64,000 nt of DNA from Budorcas taxicolor (taxonomy: Eukaryota; Chordata; Mammalia; Artiodactyla; Bovidae). The first letter of the stretch is position 1, and each line of letters opens with the position of its first letter. Position numbers and translations under genes: made by a program. Location of the stretch: assembly GCF_023091745.1 (NCBI RefSeq), contig NC_068911.1:156846004-156910003 (forward strand), in the 5' to 3' direction. Below the pieces are notes generated by a model. It had not been told where the DNA came from and searched no databases. It was given only the letters and a program-made list of their open reading frames with translations. Positions 11,475 to 22,731 of this stretch are shown here, piece by piece.

Positions 11475-11614
11475 ATGTATTATTTTTATTTATTTTTTAG
11501 GCCACACTGTGTGGCATGCGGGATCTTAGTTTCTTGACCAGGGATTGAACCCATGCCCTCTGCAGTATAAGCAGAGTCTTAACAACTGGATCTCCAGGGA
11601 AGTCCCGATGTATT
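11475..11614 (-). mobile_element. CHR-type tRNA-derived SINE
   Basis: Body about 11489-11607. Plus strand 'gtggcatgcgggatcttagt', 'ccagggattgaacccatgcc' (reverse B box) and 'ccagggaagtccc'. Short repeat 'atgtatt' (11475-11481 and 11608-11614) fits a TSD inside the L1 end. Confidence 0.85.
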
Positions 11615-11708
11615 CTTTTTAAAATTCTTTTTCATTATACGTTATTACAAGATATTGGGTAGAGTTCCCTGTGCTATACAGTGGGTCCTTGTTGGTTATA
11701 TATTTAAT

Positions 11709-12050
11709 ATTTTATATATCAAAAGTGAAAGTGAAAGTCGCTCAGTCATGTCTGACTCTTTGCGACCCCATAGAGTATACAGTCCATGGAATTCTCCAGG
11801 CCAGAATACTGGAGTGGGTAGCCTTTCCCTTCTCCAGGGGATCTTCCCAACCCAGGGATCGAACCCAGGTCTCCCACACTGCAGGCAGATTCTTTACCAG
11901 CTGAGCCATAGGGAAGTCCGAGAATACTGGAGTGGGTAGACTATCCCTTCCCCAGTGGATCTTCTAGACTCAGGAATTGAACCGGGGTCTCCTGCATTGC
12001 AGGAGGATTCTTCACCAACTGAACTACCAGGGAAGCCCCATTTTATATAT
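11709..12050 (-). mobile_element. Bov-tA SINE with duplicated tRNA-like head
   Basis: TSD 'attttatatat' (11709-11719 and 12040-12050) encloses one unit of about 320 bp. From the left it has the BovA part, then a reverse head with 'gggatcgaacccaggtctcc' and 'gagccatagggaagtccg', then a second junction 'gaatactggagtgggtagac' and a second head with 'ggaattgaaccggggtctcc' and 'ctaccagggaagcccc'. Both heads lie within one TSD pair, so the doubled form inserted as a unit or was duplicated in place. Confidence 0.9.
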
Positions 12051-12075
12051 AGTAGTGTGTATATTTTAACCTACT

Positions 12076-12795
12076 TGTTTTAAATGTGCTTGATTATCGG
12101 CTCTAGAATGTGTACTTAGCAAGTTAATATCAATTTCTTCATTTGCACATTGAGCGAAGCAAAACATGCCCTATCTACTTCTTAGATGAGATTGAAGGAA
12201 ATTATCTTATGCATGCCAAAGGACTCTTCAGAGCACAAAAGCTACACACAGCCAGGGTTTATTCCTTCAGTCTTCTTCCACTTGAAATATTGTTATTTCA
12301 TCTCATAATCTGGCTCATAAAAGAAGGTTTCTCAAAGAATATAGACTCTCTTCTAAACCTATTTTATGCTAAACAAAACATAATATGAATTTTTAATGGT
12401 CAGGCAAATTTGTTTTAAAAGGTATTACTTTTTGGATCACCTTTTATGGTGCTATTTTCTTTTATTATTTCAAAATGTCACTGGTATTAGTGAAATATTA
12501 TAATAGGGTAGAATATGTCAGGCTTTCTTTTTCTCCAATAAGGAAACCTATTAGCAGATAAAAGGAGAATAAAAGTACTTGTGAAATCGTTAATCCATGT
12601 GTTAATTGAAAAAGTAGTTTGATTTCCTTGTTGCTGTCAGGTCGTTAGGGTCATGTTGCACCTCATTCATCAGCCTCCAAAACACAAGGAAATGTGGACT
12701 GGCTTAAGCAACTTGACTCCCAGTGTCTTCACTCGACATAATTTTCCTGTACTGCCTTGCTCTGTGCATTCTAGCTGACCTAAAGGCAAATGAAA
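12076..12795. other. Unassigned AT-rich sequence
   Basis: Nothing recognised. The 81-codon frame at 12,143-12,388 has no known domain. Confidence 0.5.
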
Positions 12796-13148
12796 AATGG
12801 TGAATATAGGGCTTCCCTTGTGACTCAGTGGTGAAGAATCCACCTACTAATGCAAGAGGCACAGGTTTGAACCTTGGTTCAGAAAGAACCCCCGTGCTGT
12901 GCAGCAGCTAAGCCTATGCACCACAAATATTGATCCCGCGCTCTGGAGCCCTTGAGCTGCAACTATTGAGGCCTTGTGCCTAGAGCCTGTGCTCCACCGC
13001 AAGAGAAGTGTCGACAACGAGAAATCTATGGACTGCAACTACAGAGCAGCCTCCGTCCCCTGAAACCAGAGAAAAGCCCATGCAGCAATGAGACCTTAAA
13101 TGAATAAATGAAATTGTTTTTTAAGTGGTTTAAAAAATAGTGAATATA
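12796..13148 (+). mobile_element. CHR-type tRNA-derived SINE, full length, with TSD
   Basis: Body 12809-13135. The head 'ggcttcccttgtgactcagt' and B-box-like 'ggtttgaaccttgg' lead into a long non-tRNA body ('gcagcagctaagcctatgca', 'gagaaaagcccatgcagcaa') and the A-rich tail 'aaatgaataaatgaaa'. Flanks 'aatggtgaatata' and 'aatagtgaatata' differ at one base in 13. Confidence 0.88.
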
Positions 13149-15703
13149 ACTAAGTTCTTATTCTTTCCCTGTGACTCAGTGGAGTTCACTTTTTGATGAT
13201 TAATAACACTAAGACAACTTGCCTGTCGGTATGCACAGAATTCCCTGTCCAGTCATCAAGCAATCAAGCTGCATACACACAATAGACTTTCATCACTATA
13301 CTAATACACAGTGTTGCTATTAGGCCAGAGATTAGAGGAGTGCAGAATGCATCCATTGCTAGAAAATGAAGGATTCAGTTCCCATTTCCAGGCCCTCAAA
13401 TTCTGCACTTGAAGATCATGATTGCACCATAGACTGTTACTCTAGGATTAATACAACTTGCTTTTATACCAGTTCTGCCCTTCATTTCTGGTTGTGGGAT
13501 GGGGAAACTGAAATATATTTTTAGAAGGTTTGTGATGCTCATGGATCATGTACGTGATGGTCATAGATCATATATGTGGTAGCAGCAAACACAAGAATGA
13601 ATGGAAACAAGCGAGGCTTCTGGAGGTTTAGGCTCAGAACTGGCCCATTGATCCTTCTGCCACAGTTAATTCGTCAAAGTAAGTCAACAGAGTAGCCCAA
13701 ATTCAAGATGGAAAATAGACTTCCCATCTCTATGGGAAGAGCTGCAATACCACATTGCAAGACTGCAAGTGGCATGGATACAGGAAAGAGTGGAGAATGT
13801 TAGCCACCTGTGCAAAGTTGAAAATCCACCTCAGGGAATATGTTTTAAAATGCAGATTCCTAGGCCCTCCCCCAGATATCATTGTCACTCTTAAGACCAA
13901 ATGAGCTTATTCTGTTTAATACTACTCCCATCCAGTGCTCTCAGAAAACCTGGGGAACTTTCTAGTCTACTCTATTGATTAGGGAGATTAAAATGGAGGA
14001 AGTCTTGTTCAGGTTTCAGAAGTGGGAGAGCTGACCTCTGACTTACCTCTGGCCTGCCTGGACACTGATTCCATGCCTGCCTGCAAGCACAGCAAGTCAG
14101 GCAGCACTTTAGATAAGAAAGGGAGTGAGTTTTGGAATCTCTTTAAGCCCCTGTAGGTCTGGCCAACCCCTGGGGTCTAAGAAGTCTTGTGAATCACAAG
14201 GTGAAACAAACAGCATTGTAAAAATTAAAGGAAAACTAGAGCTGCATTTTTGCATACAAACTGATGATGATATCAGTTTGTGGCCTGGGATTATAAGTGT
14301 GAGCCCACAAAGCTACAATCTGAAGCTTCACCCTTGGAGTGGACACACCGCCTGGGACCCTTTCCCAGTTAGGACTCCAGATTGCTGCTAATGAGGGACT
14401 TCCCTGTGCTGTTAAAGTCTAGATGTGGGTCAGCTCAGTTTGGTGATGTATATGCTGTTACTTCTATTGTTTCTGTTTCTTTTTTTCCCCTAATGACTGT
14501 ATATTGAAATCAAGTTAAATAATCTTCTATTAAAAATTGAAGTTGTTTGTTTGCGAATGAGTCGTTTCTTTTGTTAAGAAATCCTTCAAACCTAAATGAA
14601 AATAGAACTTTTGGCAAAACACCATCTCATCAACCTCTTCCCTCTCTAAGACAAGAAAGCCGGCAAAGATTTCTCATTGCCTATTTTCTGCAAAATAAGA
14701 TAAACCAGGCTGATCTTTTTCATTCTTTTTTAAAATACAGGATGCTTCAGGGAGAGATTATAGCTCCACAGTGTTTGTATACCAATGTTGCTGGCCATTT
14801 GGTCAAATTCAGCCTTCAAAATATGGTACTATTCACCCGATGACAAAGTATTTCCAAAGTCATTCCCTTAACAAACATTTATTGGGTATCTGTTTTGTAC
14901 CAGGTTCTATAAACATAAAGATATTAAATACAGCCCTTTTGTGTAAACATCAGTTTTATTAGCAGAAAAAAATTTATTGCCAGAAAGCTTCCCAGGAATG
15001 ACTTGGAATTAGTGACATTAAGCAAATAATATATTTTGTTATGTATCTACTTGAACTAAACATTGTCAAAAGCCTTCATCTTGGAAATTCAGGTAATGTT
15101 TGTACTATAAGAGTATATATATATAAAGAATTTAATGTTCAGATTCATTATTAGCACCCTTAAAATTTGTTTTCCTGTGAGCTTTTTCTTTGTTGGGGCA
15201 TCTTGGTTGGAATTCAGTCTAATAAAGAGTGGAATGGATCTTAAAATTATCAAAATTCACAGTGTGACAACAGGTTGAAGAGGAAATTTTATTTTTTGGC
15301 AAGGGCATTGGTATAGATTAGATCATTTCAGTGTTTAAACTTAATGAGCTGTATCAGTGGGTCTCTCATATATTAATGACTCTTAAATAATGAGCTCTTT
15401 CTTCCCTCTGGGAAACTTTTTCCTGAGTGTCTGTTAAATGTGAAGGCTTGGGATACATCAGTATACAAAACAGAGCTCCCTGCTTCTGTGGTTCTTAGCT
15501 CCAGTGTACTGAAATCCAAAGGATTTCCCCATCTTTAAGGATTCTCAGTGCTGGTAACAGTACCTTGTCCTTAAATTAAAAAATAAATTTGAGGAGGATG
15601 TACTGTGTTACAAGGAGCTGCTCACTTTATAGACTTCCTCCAGAAGGTTTTGATTTTGGATGATATCAATTGCACCTCCCCTGAAAAACAACCTATTTAA
15701 ATT
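13149..15703. other. Mostly unassigned; small MER5-like piece
   Basis: The stretch 13,848-13,885 ('ttaaaatgcagattcctagg' then 'cctcccccagat') resembles a reverse MER5/Charlie fragment. The part at 14,865-14,945 ('aacaaacatttattgggtat') resembles an old mammalian-wide repeat. I recognise nothing else. Confidence 0.35.
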
Positions 15704-15990
15704 ATGGAGTGCTGGAAAATAAAGATAGGAAATACTCTCGGAGGAGTCTGGCGACCTGAGAGAGTCTGGGGAGAAGCATGGGAATTTGGGTATTCATGGT
15801 TCCCAGAGAGTTCTGCAGAGCGGCAGGCTGCACAGGCAGGCACTCAGGCCAGACAGCCCCGCTCCAGCTGCGCGGCTCCGGCCAGGCCAGGGCCCACAGG
15901 AAGCCGAGGGCGTGGCTGGCCAGGGCTGAAGGAAAATTCCAGAGCCCAGAGGCAGGGCCGGGGGGACATCACAGTGTCTTCAGCCTAGGC
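15704..15990. promoter_or_regulatory. Small GC-rich, CpG-containing patch
   Basis: About 15,790-15,965 is clearly richer in G+C than its surroundings and contains several CpG sites ('gagcggcagg', 'ctgcgcggctccggcc', 'gccgagggcgtgg'). CpG is otherwise scarce outside young repeats here. I cannot assign it to a repeat. It could be a regulatory element, an exon of an unrecognised transcript, or a relic. Frames through it show no known domain. Confidence 0.3.
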
Positions 15991-16596
15991 CTCCTTAAAC
16001 AAACAACAACCAAAAACCTCTCTGAAAATAACAACAAAAGTCACTTCTACAGTGGGATTATTCAGAAACGAAATAAAACAAATAACATGGAAGTAGTTTA
16101 TTTTATTAAAAAAGAACACCAGAAAAAAAGGGCTCCAGTCCTCAGGCCTTGTTAATAAAGGAACTGTTAGTAAAAAGATATTGCAGAGGAAGCAGGAAAG
16201 AGGCGGCGGACCCAGGGGAGCTGCTGTTTGGGGGAAAAGCCAAGTTTGGATGAAGCAGAGGCTATGGAAGATGATCTGGGAGGAACTGGCCTCGAAATGA
16301 TTGCCAGAGAGTGGAGCAGAGAAAGAAGGTTCTGAGAGGAATCTGAGAAGCTTGACTTAGTGTGTGGTTTGGGCCTGAGCACAATCCTGGCCAAGGAGCC
16401 AGTGAGGTTTAGGAGTTTGTCTCCCTGACGGCCACATCCATCCTTCCCCACGCCCTTCACAGCCACTGCCTCATGGAACAAGTCATGGCTCATTTCCACC
16501 AAACAGCTGCCCCAGTGTCTATAGCTTAGTTTTTCTGCTCCTTTAGGACCCTCAGAGTTTGAACCAATCAATATATATTTGATATACATGTGTATG
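15991..16596. other. Unassigned sequence with a 140-codon reverse frame
   Basis: The minus-strand frame at 16,167-16,589 is long for this window but has no domain, signal or family resemblance I know. I leave it as chance. Confidence 0.35.
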
Positions 16597-16820
16597 GTCT
16601 TCCCTGGTAGCTCAGCGCAAAAGAATCAAGAATCCACCTGCAATGCAGGAGCCACAGGGCATGCGGGTTCGATCCCTGGGTTGGGAAGATCCACTAGAGG
16701 AGGGCATGGCAAGCCACTCCAGCGTTCTTGCCTGGAGAATCCCATGAACCAGAGGAACCTGGCAGGCTACAGTCCACAGGATCGCAGAGAGTCAGACACG
16801 ACTGCAGTGACTGAGCAGGC
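16597..16820 (+). mobile_element. Bov-tA SINE
   Basis: Head 'ggtcttccctggtagctcag' with B-box-like 'gggttcgatccctgggttgg', body 'caagccactccagcgttctt' and end 'gagtcagacacgactgcagt'. The head has a short internal duplication ('aagaatcaagaatccacc'). Confidence 0.93.
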
Positions 16821-16830
16821 ACACACGCGC

Positions 16831-17073
16831 ATATGTATATACGGATTGCTAGGTGGCGTAGTGGTAAAGAATCCACCTTTCAAGTGCAGGAGAGATAAGA
16901 GACATGGTTTTGATCCCTGGGTTGAAAGATTCCTTGAAATAGGAAATGGCAACCCACTGCAGTATTCTTGCCTGGAGAATTTCGTGGACAGAGGAGCCTG
17001 GCAGGCTACAGTCCATGGAATCCCAAAGAGTCAGACACGAGTGAGTGACTTAGCACACACATATATGTATATA
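16831..17073 (+). mobile_element. Bov-tA SINE with TSD
   Basis: Body 16842-17062. Perfect 11-bp flank 'atatgtatata' at 16831-16841 and 17063-17073. Head 'gctaggtggcgtagtggtaa', body 'ggcaacccactgcagtattc', end 'gagtcagacacgagtgagtg'. The target is an alternating purine-pyrimidine (TATG-rich) stretch. Confidence 0.9.
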
Positions 17074-17106
17074 TGTGTATGTAAATATATATATGTGTGT
17101 ACTAAG

Positions 17107-17317
17107 GAGCTTCAGTCATGTCTGACTCTGCGACCCTATAGCAGAGGGTCCTGACTGTAGCCCTCCAGGCTTTTTTGTCCATGGAATTCTCCAGGCAAGA
17201 ATACTGGAGTGGGTTGCTATTTCCTTCTCCAGGGGATCTTCCGGACCCAGGGATCAAACCCCACATATCCTGCTTGGCAGATGGGTTCTTTAACAAATAG
17301 CACCACCTGGGAAGCCC
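17107..17317 (-). mobile_element. Bov-tA SINE
   Basis: Reverse copy: 'gagcttcagtcatgtctgac', 'ccaggcaagaatactggagt', 'cccagggatcaaaccccaca' and 'caccacctgggaagccc'. Opposite in orientation to its two neighbours, so transcripts could fold back. Confidence 0.92.
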
Positions 17318-18268
17318 ATACATATGTATATCCTTGCTTAATAGACATATAACACATAGCTTATATGATGTTTTACAAATATGAAATTCATTATTTATAC
17401 TATAGTATGGACCTATAGGTGCAATGTACATGTACATAGGGTGAGAAAATGCTCTGAGGCCAGAACTGAACCAAGTAATCAACCAGAAGTGAGATCACAA
17501 AATTAGAAATAGTCTAATGAAAAGGGCAGGTATCAGACATATAGCCCTACCCTCCCCCACACTTGGAAAATGAAAACCTGGAGGACTGCAGTGTGTGTTC
17601 GTCTCCATTTTAAACCGGGTTGGTTTTTACTGGGCCATCCTACTAACCACCCCCTTGGTAATTAGAGCCCATCTTAACTCATTTCCAGCAGGCTGCTTTC
17701 TGCTCTGGTGAAGGCCTCGTGTGGGGCCCTGAGTTGGCCACAAAAAGGAAAGAGATGCCTGTTCAGACATGAAGGATCTCCACACAAAGGCATGGAAAGG
17801 TACAGGTGGTTCAGATATTTGAGAACTGATTCAAGCCCAGCCATGTGGTTCAGTGAACACTTGCATAAGGCTTCGTTCCTGGGGTTTTGGTTTGGATAAA
17901 TTTTCTCAAATATGGCCTTTGTCCCAGGACTTACTTATGATACAAACTCAATTTTTGAGATTTTGCAGATGGGTGATTTGACGTAGGAATAAGTCTAAAT
18001 ACGGGAAGCACAGTTGTTTGTTCAATGTATATAATAAAAAGCATTCTACATTTGAGAATTTAGTATCTTGGTTGTTTCCTGGCTAAGGATCAGCTTTTGT
18101 CTAGCCTTGTGAATCTACTCAAGTTCTGTCTGCAGCTTGCAGTAAAAGGTATCAAGATGAAAACCAGGGAGATTTCCTATAGCAACTCAGGAGATTATCT
18201 CATGACCTCAGCCTCACTCTCCCCATTTTCTAATTTGTTCTAGAAACTACATGTACCTACTGGTTCTT
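17318..18268. other. Unassigned sequence
   Basis: No repeat, exon or RNA gene recognised. Confidence 0.5.
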
Positions 18269-18384
18269 CCTGGAGAAGGAAATGGCAACCCACTCCAGTA
18301 TTCTTGCTTAGAGAATTCCATGGTTAGAGGAGCCTGGCGGGCCATAGAATCATTCAGAGTCGGACACGACTGAAGCAATTTAGC
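18269..18384 (+). mobile_element. Bov-A SINE unit, headless
   Basis: 'ctggagaaggaaatggcaac' to 'gtcggacacgactgaagcaa' and 'tttagc'. The end resembles the second half-unit of Bov-A2. Confidence 0.88.
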
Positions 18385-19079
18385 TTGCCCACATGCTGGT
18401 TGACAAAACAGTATGCGACTGACTTTCTTGCAACCTCCTTCTGAAGAATGTGTCTTGAGAGGTTCAGTCTATAGTTTCTCCCTCCCTAGGACCTTGTGGC
18501 CCTAACCACAATACGCTGGTTCTCAGGTCTTCTTCATAACCAAATGGAACTGTAAGGAAATTCAATAATGAGGTAGGTTGGGCTGATGCTGCCTGACAGT
18601 TGAGTTCCATAGTGAAAGCTTCCATATTGACTTAAGTACATCTTCTCTCTTGGGGGGAAATTCATCAGGGAGAGAAGCAGGGAGACAGAGGTATGCTTGT
18701 TCTAGGGGACAAGATGACCAAAGTCCTTGGAAGATAGTAGGCACTCAGTTTGTTAGAACAAATTAAGCCATGATTTCTCAGAGGGGAGAGTTTCATTTAT
18801 TCATCATTTTTTTTGTTCATTCATTAAAATAGCTCACACATGTAATGCCTCTTGATATCCTAGGCACTGTGAGATGCACACCTGAGCTCATTCTCAAAGA
18901 CTTGACGTCTACTTGGGCAATGGGATATAAAGTCGAATCCCAGTTTATGAATTCAATAACAGAAAAAGAGTTGTGATTATTAGCTTTCCCAGAACTCTTT
19001 TTTTTTTCTCTCCAACATCAGAGAGTTTTTCCTTCAAGTACAAAACTTCTTTTGAGGCCTCCCTGGCTGTCTACTGAAA
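18385..19079. other. Unassigned, with a possible old LINE-type fragment
   Basis: The 18,790-18,950 stretch ('ttcatttattcatcattttt', 'cctaggcactgtgagatgca') resembles the widespread 'attcattcaacaaat...ccaggcactgtg' mammalian repeat. I see nothing else. Confidence 0.35.
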
Positions 19080-19330
19080 ACTGAGCCCACTCCTCTCCTG
19101 ACCCGCTCTCCTGACTTGATCACCCATACCCCATGTTTCTTCTGTCGCTCTTAGCACCTTTGAACACAGTATATGCTTGCTTCCTTGCATAATTCATTGT
19201 TTATTGCCTGTTTCTCTTGGCAAAAATTTAAGCTGCCAAGGACAGAGATGTCTGTCTGATAAAGTCGAAAGTATTGATCAGTGCCTGAAACATGACAGGG
19301 CTTCAGTAAAAATTTGAAAGATGTTAATCG
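19080..19330 (+). mobile_element. L2 LINE 3' end
   Basis: 'ctgacccgctctcctgactt', 'ctcttagcacctttgaacac', 'aaatttaagctgccaaggac', 'agtgcctgaaacatgacagg' and 'cttcagtaaaaatttg' follow the L2 3' consensus in order. Confidence 0.7.
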
Positions 19331-19779
19331 AGTGAAACTTGAAAAATCATGGATGAAAATATTTCTGAAATCTTTCTTACACCCTGTCTTCTTAACTATA
19401 ATATTCTGGATAGAACGTAAACTTTGGGGGCAGGAGGTAGGTGTTGTCATACTGAACTATTCTTTGCCGAGTTTTTATAGGAGAGTAAGACTATTTTCTC
19501 TTATTCTGGGCCCTACAAGACTGCAGGGAGATAGACAATTTGAATTCTGGTGCCAGCTTTTTCTCTGGTATCAGATGACCCGAGAGTCTTTCTCACCACC
19601 ATCCAGAGGAGTGTCTCACTGCTTCAAATTCTTGGGTTGCTCAGTGGTGGACTTGAGTAAAACCAGAGAAGGAAGCCCACTGTATTCATGTTGGAAAGAA
19701 GACAAGAATTACCTTTGCGATCTTATTTTCTAACCTCCAATTATAATAGCCTTTTAATCTAAATTTCATATGCCTGATT
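19331..19779. other. Unassigned sequence
   Basis: A 139-codon frame (19,314-19,733, plus) overlaps the L2 end and has no recognisable domain. Nothing else seen. Confidence 0.4.
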
Positions 19780-19915
19780 TATGGATAGAGGAAATGGGGA
19801 CCTCTCACCAAAGTGATCCAGGTTCACACAGTTAATCAGTGAAAGGGGTAAGACTTGACCAAGGGTTTGCCTGGCTTCACAGTCAGTACTCTTTCCTTAC
19901 CAGCACTTAGCTTCT
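19780..19915 (+). mobile_element. MIR SINE fragment
   Basis: 'gaggaaatggggacctctca', 'ccaggttcacacagttaatc', 'gtaagacttgacc' and 'actctttccttaccagca' resemble the MIR core and 3' part. Confidence 0.6.
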
Positions 19916-21075
19916 GTGAAGATCTAGAAATGTGTTCCTATAAGCAATGTGCTCAGGACACCGTTCATGAAACTTTCCCTGCGGCTCCTGGTTGCCCGTG
20001 GCACTTTTACTTCTTGATTCTCCTTTCTTCCTTCCTTAAACCTTCCTTATAAAATTGAGATTTCTAGTGGCTGAGATATTTCAGAACATATGCCAATGAT
20101 TGGTATACCCTTGTTTCTGGAGGGTGTGAGTGGGTGGGGGGGTGCGGTGTCTCTTTTGAAAACCGAATGCAGATTTGTAGATTAGTCCTGGGTCTGGAGT
20201 AGCATGAAAGAGCAGGTATTTGGACACATGGCTCCCTTCAGGAAGGGGCAGCCACCTATGATGACACTGGTGACAATGGCTTTGACCAAAAATCAATAAG
20301 GAGCAGCTCTTAAACGCTTTTCCAGATTGAAAAGTAACATTCCCTCGTGAGAGGAACGGTTACATATCTGTTCCTGGCATCACTTGAGAGGTTTAAGAGA
20401 AAAAATTAATTACTAAAGCTCCCTGCACAGTGAGTTAGAAGAAAGAAAGAGAAAATTACCTAATGAGATCAGGGTAACAGTAACACCACTTTTATTACAA
20501 AAAATATAAACAAACACTCCCTAAGTTTCCCTCTGAGGAGACCCCTCAGGTAAAACTGGTCCTGGTTTGACTTCCAGCACTGAGACCCATTCTCCATGGA
20601 AATCCTCCCACAGCCCTGGGAGGTCTAACAGTGACAAATAACTCTAAGGCCTGAGGGTAAACACACAGTCTGGTCAGAGAAAACAAACAAGCTCTCACTT
20701 ATGCGGAGCCCAAGTGTTCAGATTTCCTCTTACCATTTCTACAGGAGGATCTCGCTCTTAATCATTATGCCTGGCTTCTGACCAAACTAGAGAGGTCAGC
20801 TGCTGCCTCTTCTTGGCCTGAAGTGTCTTTGCATGAGTCTCACTCTCTTCTTTTATCTTTGCTTCCCCTCCTCTTTCCCAACATTGCCCTTATTTTTCAG
20901 ATCTTTGTGGCCCAGACTCTTGGCCTCCACTTCCGAAAGGCCATTTTCTTCCTGACTTCCTGACTGCTGACCGTCCTTTGGTGTCAGAGGGTCCTGGAAG
21001 GTTGACCGTTGAATCCACTTTCCTTATCCTCAGTCAGTGGGAAGAAGGGCTGTGACAGCAGACTCATCGGGCAGT
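19916..21075. other. Unassigned sequence
   Basis: No gene or confident repeat recognised. A (G)n-rich segment lies at about 20,128-20,145. Confidence 0.45.
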
Positions 21076-21227
21076 TTCAGTGACTTTCTTCTCTTTTTTT
21101 AAAGTGTTGGCTGTGCTGTGTGGCATGCAGGATCTTAGTTTCCCAATCAGGGATGAAACTCATGCTCTTTGCAGTGGAAGTGCAGAGTCTTAACCACTGG
21201 ACCACCAGAGAAGGCCCTTCAGTGACT
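21076..21227 (-). mobile_element. CHR-type tRNA-derived SINE with TSD
   Basis: Body 21086-21217, flanked by the 10-bp repeat 'ttcagtgact'. Plus strand shows 'gtgtggcatgcaggatctta', 'tcagggatgaaactcatgct' and 'ggaccaccagagaaggccc'. Confidence 0.87.
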
Positions 21228-21438
21228 ATCAGATTAAGTTCTTTGGCTGATAACATGGAGACATGAGGCTATCCTCAGGGCTCCAGGGTCTCTGATATCA
21301 TTCATTCATTAAATCCCTCCTTTGTTCATGCCTTCAATCTCCCAGCATACTGTTTCATGACCCTATGCCTTAAGGCTTAGAGAGAAATAAAGGCAGGACT
21401 TCCTGTCCTATTCAAAATGCTTCACTTGCATGTGCAAA

Positions 21439-21665
21439 TCTCTTCACTTGTGTGTTGTGTCCAACTCTTTGTGACCCCAAGGACTGTAGCCTGCCAGGCT
21501 CCTCTGTCCATGGGATTTTCCAGGCAGCAATATTGGAGTGGGTTGCTATGCCCTTTTCCAGGGGATCTTCCCCACCCAGGGATCAAACTTAAATATCTCT
21601 TATGTCTCCTGCATTGGCAAACTAGTTCTTTACCACTAGCACCACCTGGAAAGCCCCTCTCTTCA
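21439..21665 (-). mobile_element. Bov-tA SINE with short TSD
   Basis: Body 21447-21657, TSD 'tctcttca' (8 bp). Reverse copy with 'gtgtccaactctttgtgacc', 'cacccagggatcaaacttaa' and 'caccacctggaaagcccc'. Confidence 0.92.
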
Positions 21666-21689
21666 ATTATTTAATTCTTATTTATTCTT

Positions 21690-21925
21690 TATATTCCAAC
21701 CCAGTTAAAACCTCTTAAAAGAATCCATACCCAACCTATAACTGTCTGCACTCACAGAATCCTTTTTTTCTTCCTAAATAGCACTTACCACAGTCGATGC
21801 TTTTATTTTTATATGTGATCATTTGCTCATTGGTTTTCCCCACTAGATTAAGCTGAGTGTTTGTTTTGCTCTCTAGAATATTCAATATATAGCAAACATA
21901 GAATAAATGATTGTGTAATGAGTGA
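21690..21925 (+). mobile_element. L2 LINE 3' end
   Basis: 'aatagcacttaccacagtcg', 'ttttccccactagattaagc' and 'agcaaacatagaataaatga' match the L2 tail region in order. Confidence 0.6.
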
Positions 21926-22436
21926 AGACAGATCAGGAGATGATAACACTACTTTTAGTGTGGTGGCATAAACCTTGGTGTCCTCTAATGCAGGTGGGGT
22001 TTTGGGTGGATGGGAACAAAGGGGTGGGGACTTGTGGTGGCAGACTTTCAGGTCAGGTGACGTTGTGAGCTGAACCTTGGATATGGGACAGACTGTAGCT
22101 GGCCCATTCATGTAAAGGCAAACGTCTCAGAGAGTCTGAGGTTCAGGGTGTAAGCTGCAGAATGGAAACATGCCAGTTGAGACTAGGCACATAGATGAAG
22201 GACATGTGATGAAGACCTTGCACGCCATGCTAAAGTGTCCTGACCTTATTCAGCGGATGATGCGGCAGGGACCAAAGTGTTTTGTTTTTTTGCCTTTAAA
22301 GATTTTAATTTAACTGGCAAATACAACCTAATAAGGATGGTCACCAAGAACTAAGGGTAAATTCAAGATACAGAGAAGAATCTAGTCTGGTCTGATAAGG
22401 GGTCAAAGGAAGGTTTCTTGGAGGAGGTGGGGCTCA

Positions 22437-22731
22437 ACCTAAAACACGCTGCTGCTGCTAAGTTGCTTCAGTCGTGTTCGACTTTGTGTGACCCCATAGA
22501 TGGCAGCCCACCAGGCTCCCCTGTCCCTGGGATTCTCCAGGCAAGAACACTGGAGTGGGTTGCCATATCCTTCTTCAATGCATGAAAGTGAAAAGTGAAA
22601 GTGAAGTTGCTCAGTCATGTCCGACTCTTAGAGACCCCATGGACTGCAGCCTACCAGGCTCCTCCATCCATGGGATTTTCCAGGCAAGAGTATTGGAGTG
22701 GGGTGCCATTGCCTTCTCCACCTAAAACACG
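22437..22731 (-). mobile_element. Bov-A2 dimeric SINE with perfect TSD
   Basis: Body 22449-22719 (271 bp) between perfect 12-bp repeats 'acctaaaacacg'. It starts with (GCT)n and 'aagttgcttcagtcgtgttc', has the inter-unit joint 'caatgcatgaaagtgaaaag' and ends 'gccattgccttctcc'. Close to the Bov-A2 consensus and likely recent. Confidence 0.96.

Larger units (their letters stand above)
11368..12075 (-). mobile_element. L1 LINE 3' end, split by two SINEs
   Basis: The L1 end is antisense to the window: 'ttattgaagtatatagttga', then 'ttccctgtgctatacagtgg', then 'agtagtgtgtatattttaac'. The three pieces are separated by a CHR-type SINE and a Bov-tA, each with its own TSD. Confidence 0.8.

Noticed and set aside
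15704..16155. Two overlapping frames through the GC-rich patch as an exon
   Set aside because: GC-rich DNA has few stops, so open frames are expected. No domain or conserved motif seen.
16167..16589. 140-codon minus-strand open frame as a possible gene
   Set aside because: No recognisable domain, no splice or promoter context, and such lengths occur by chance in 64 kb over six frames.
16670..16690. tRNA genes or pol III promoters from B-box-like motifs
   Set aside because: These motifs belong to the tRNA-derived heads of Bov-tA and CHR-type SINEs. No cloverleaf tRNA is intact.
19314..19733. 139-codon plus-strand frame as a gene
   Set aside because: Starts in the L2 end and shows no domain. 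Considered chance.
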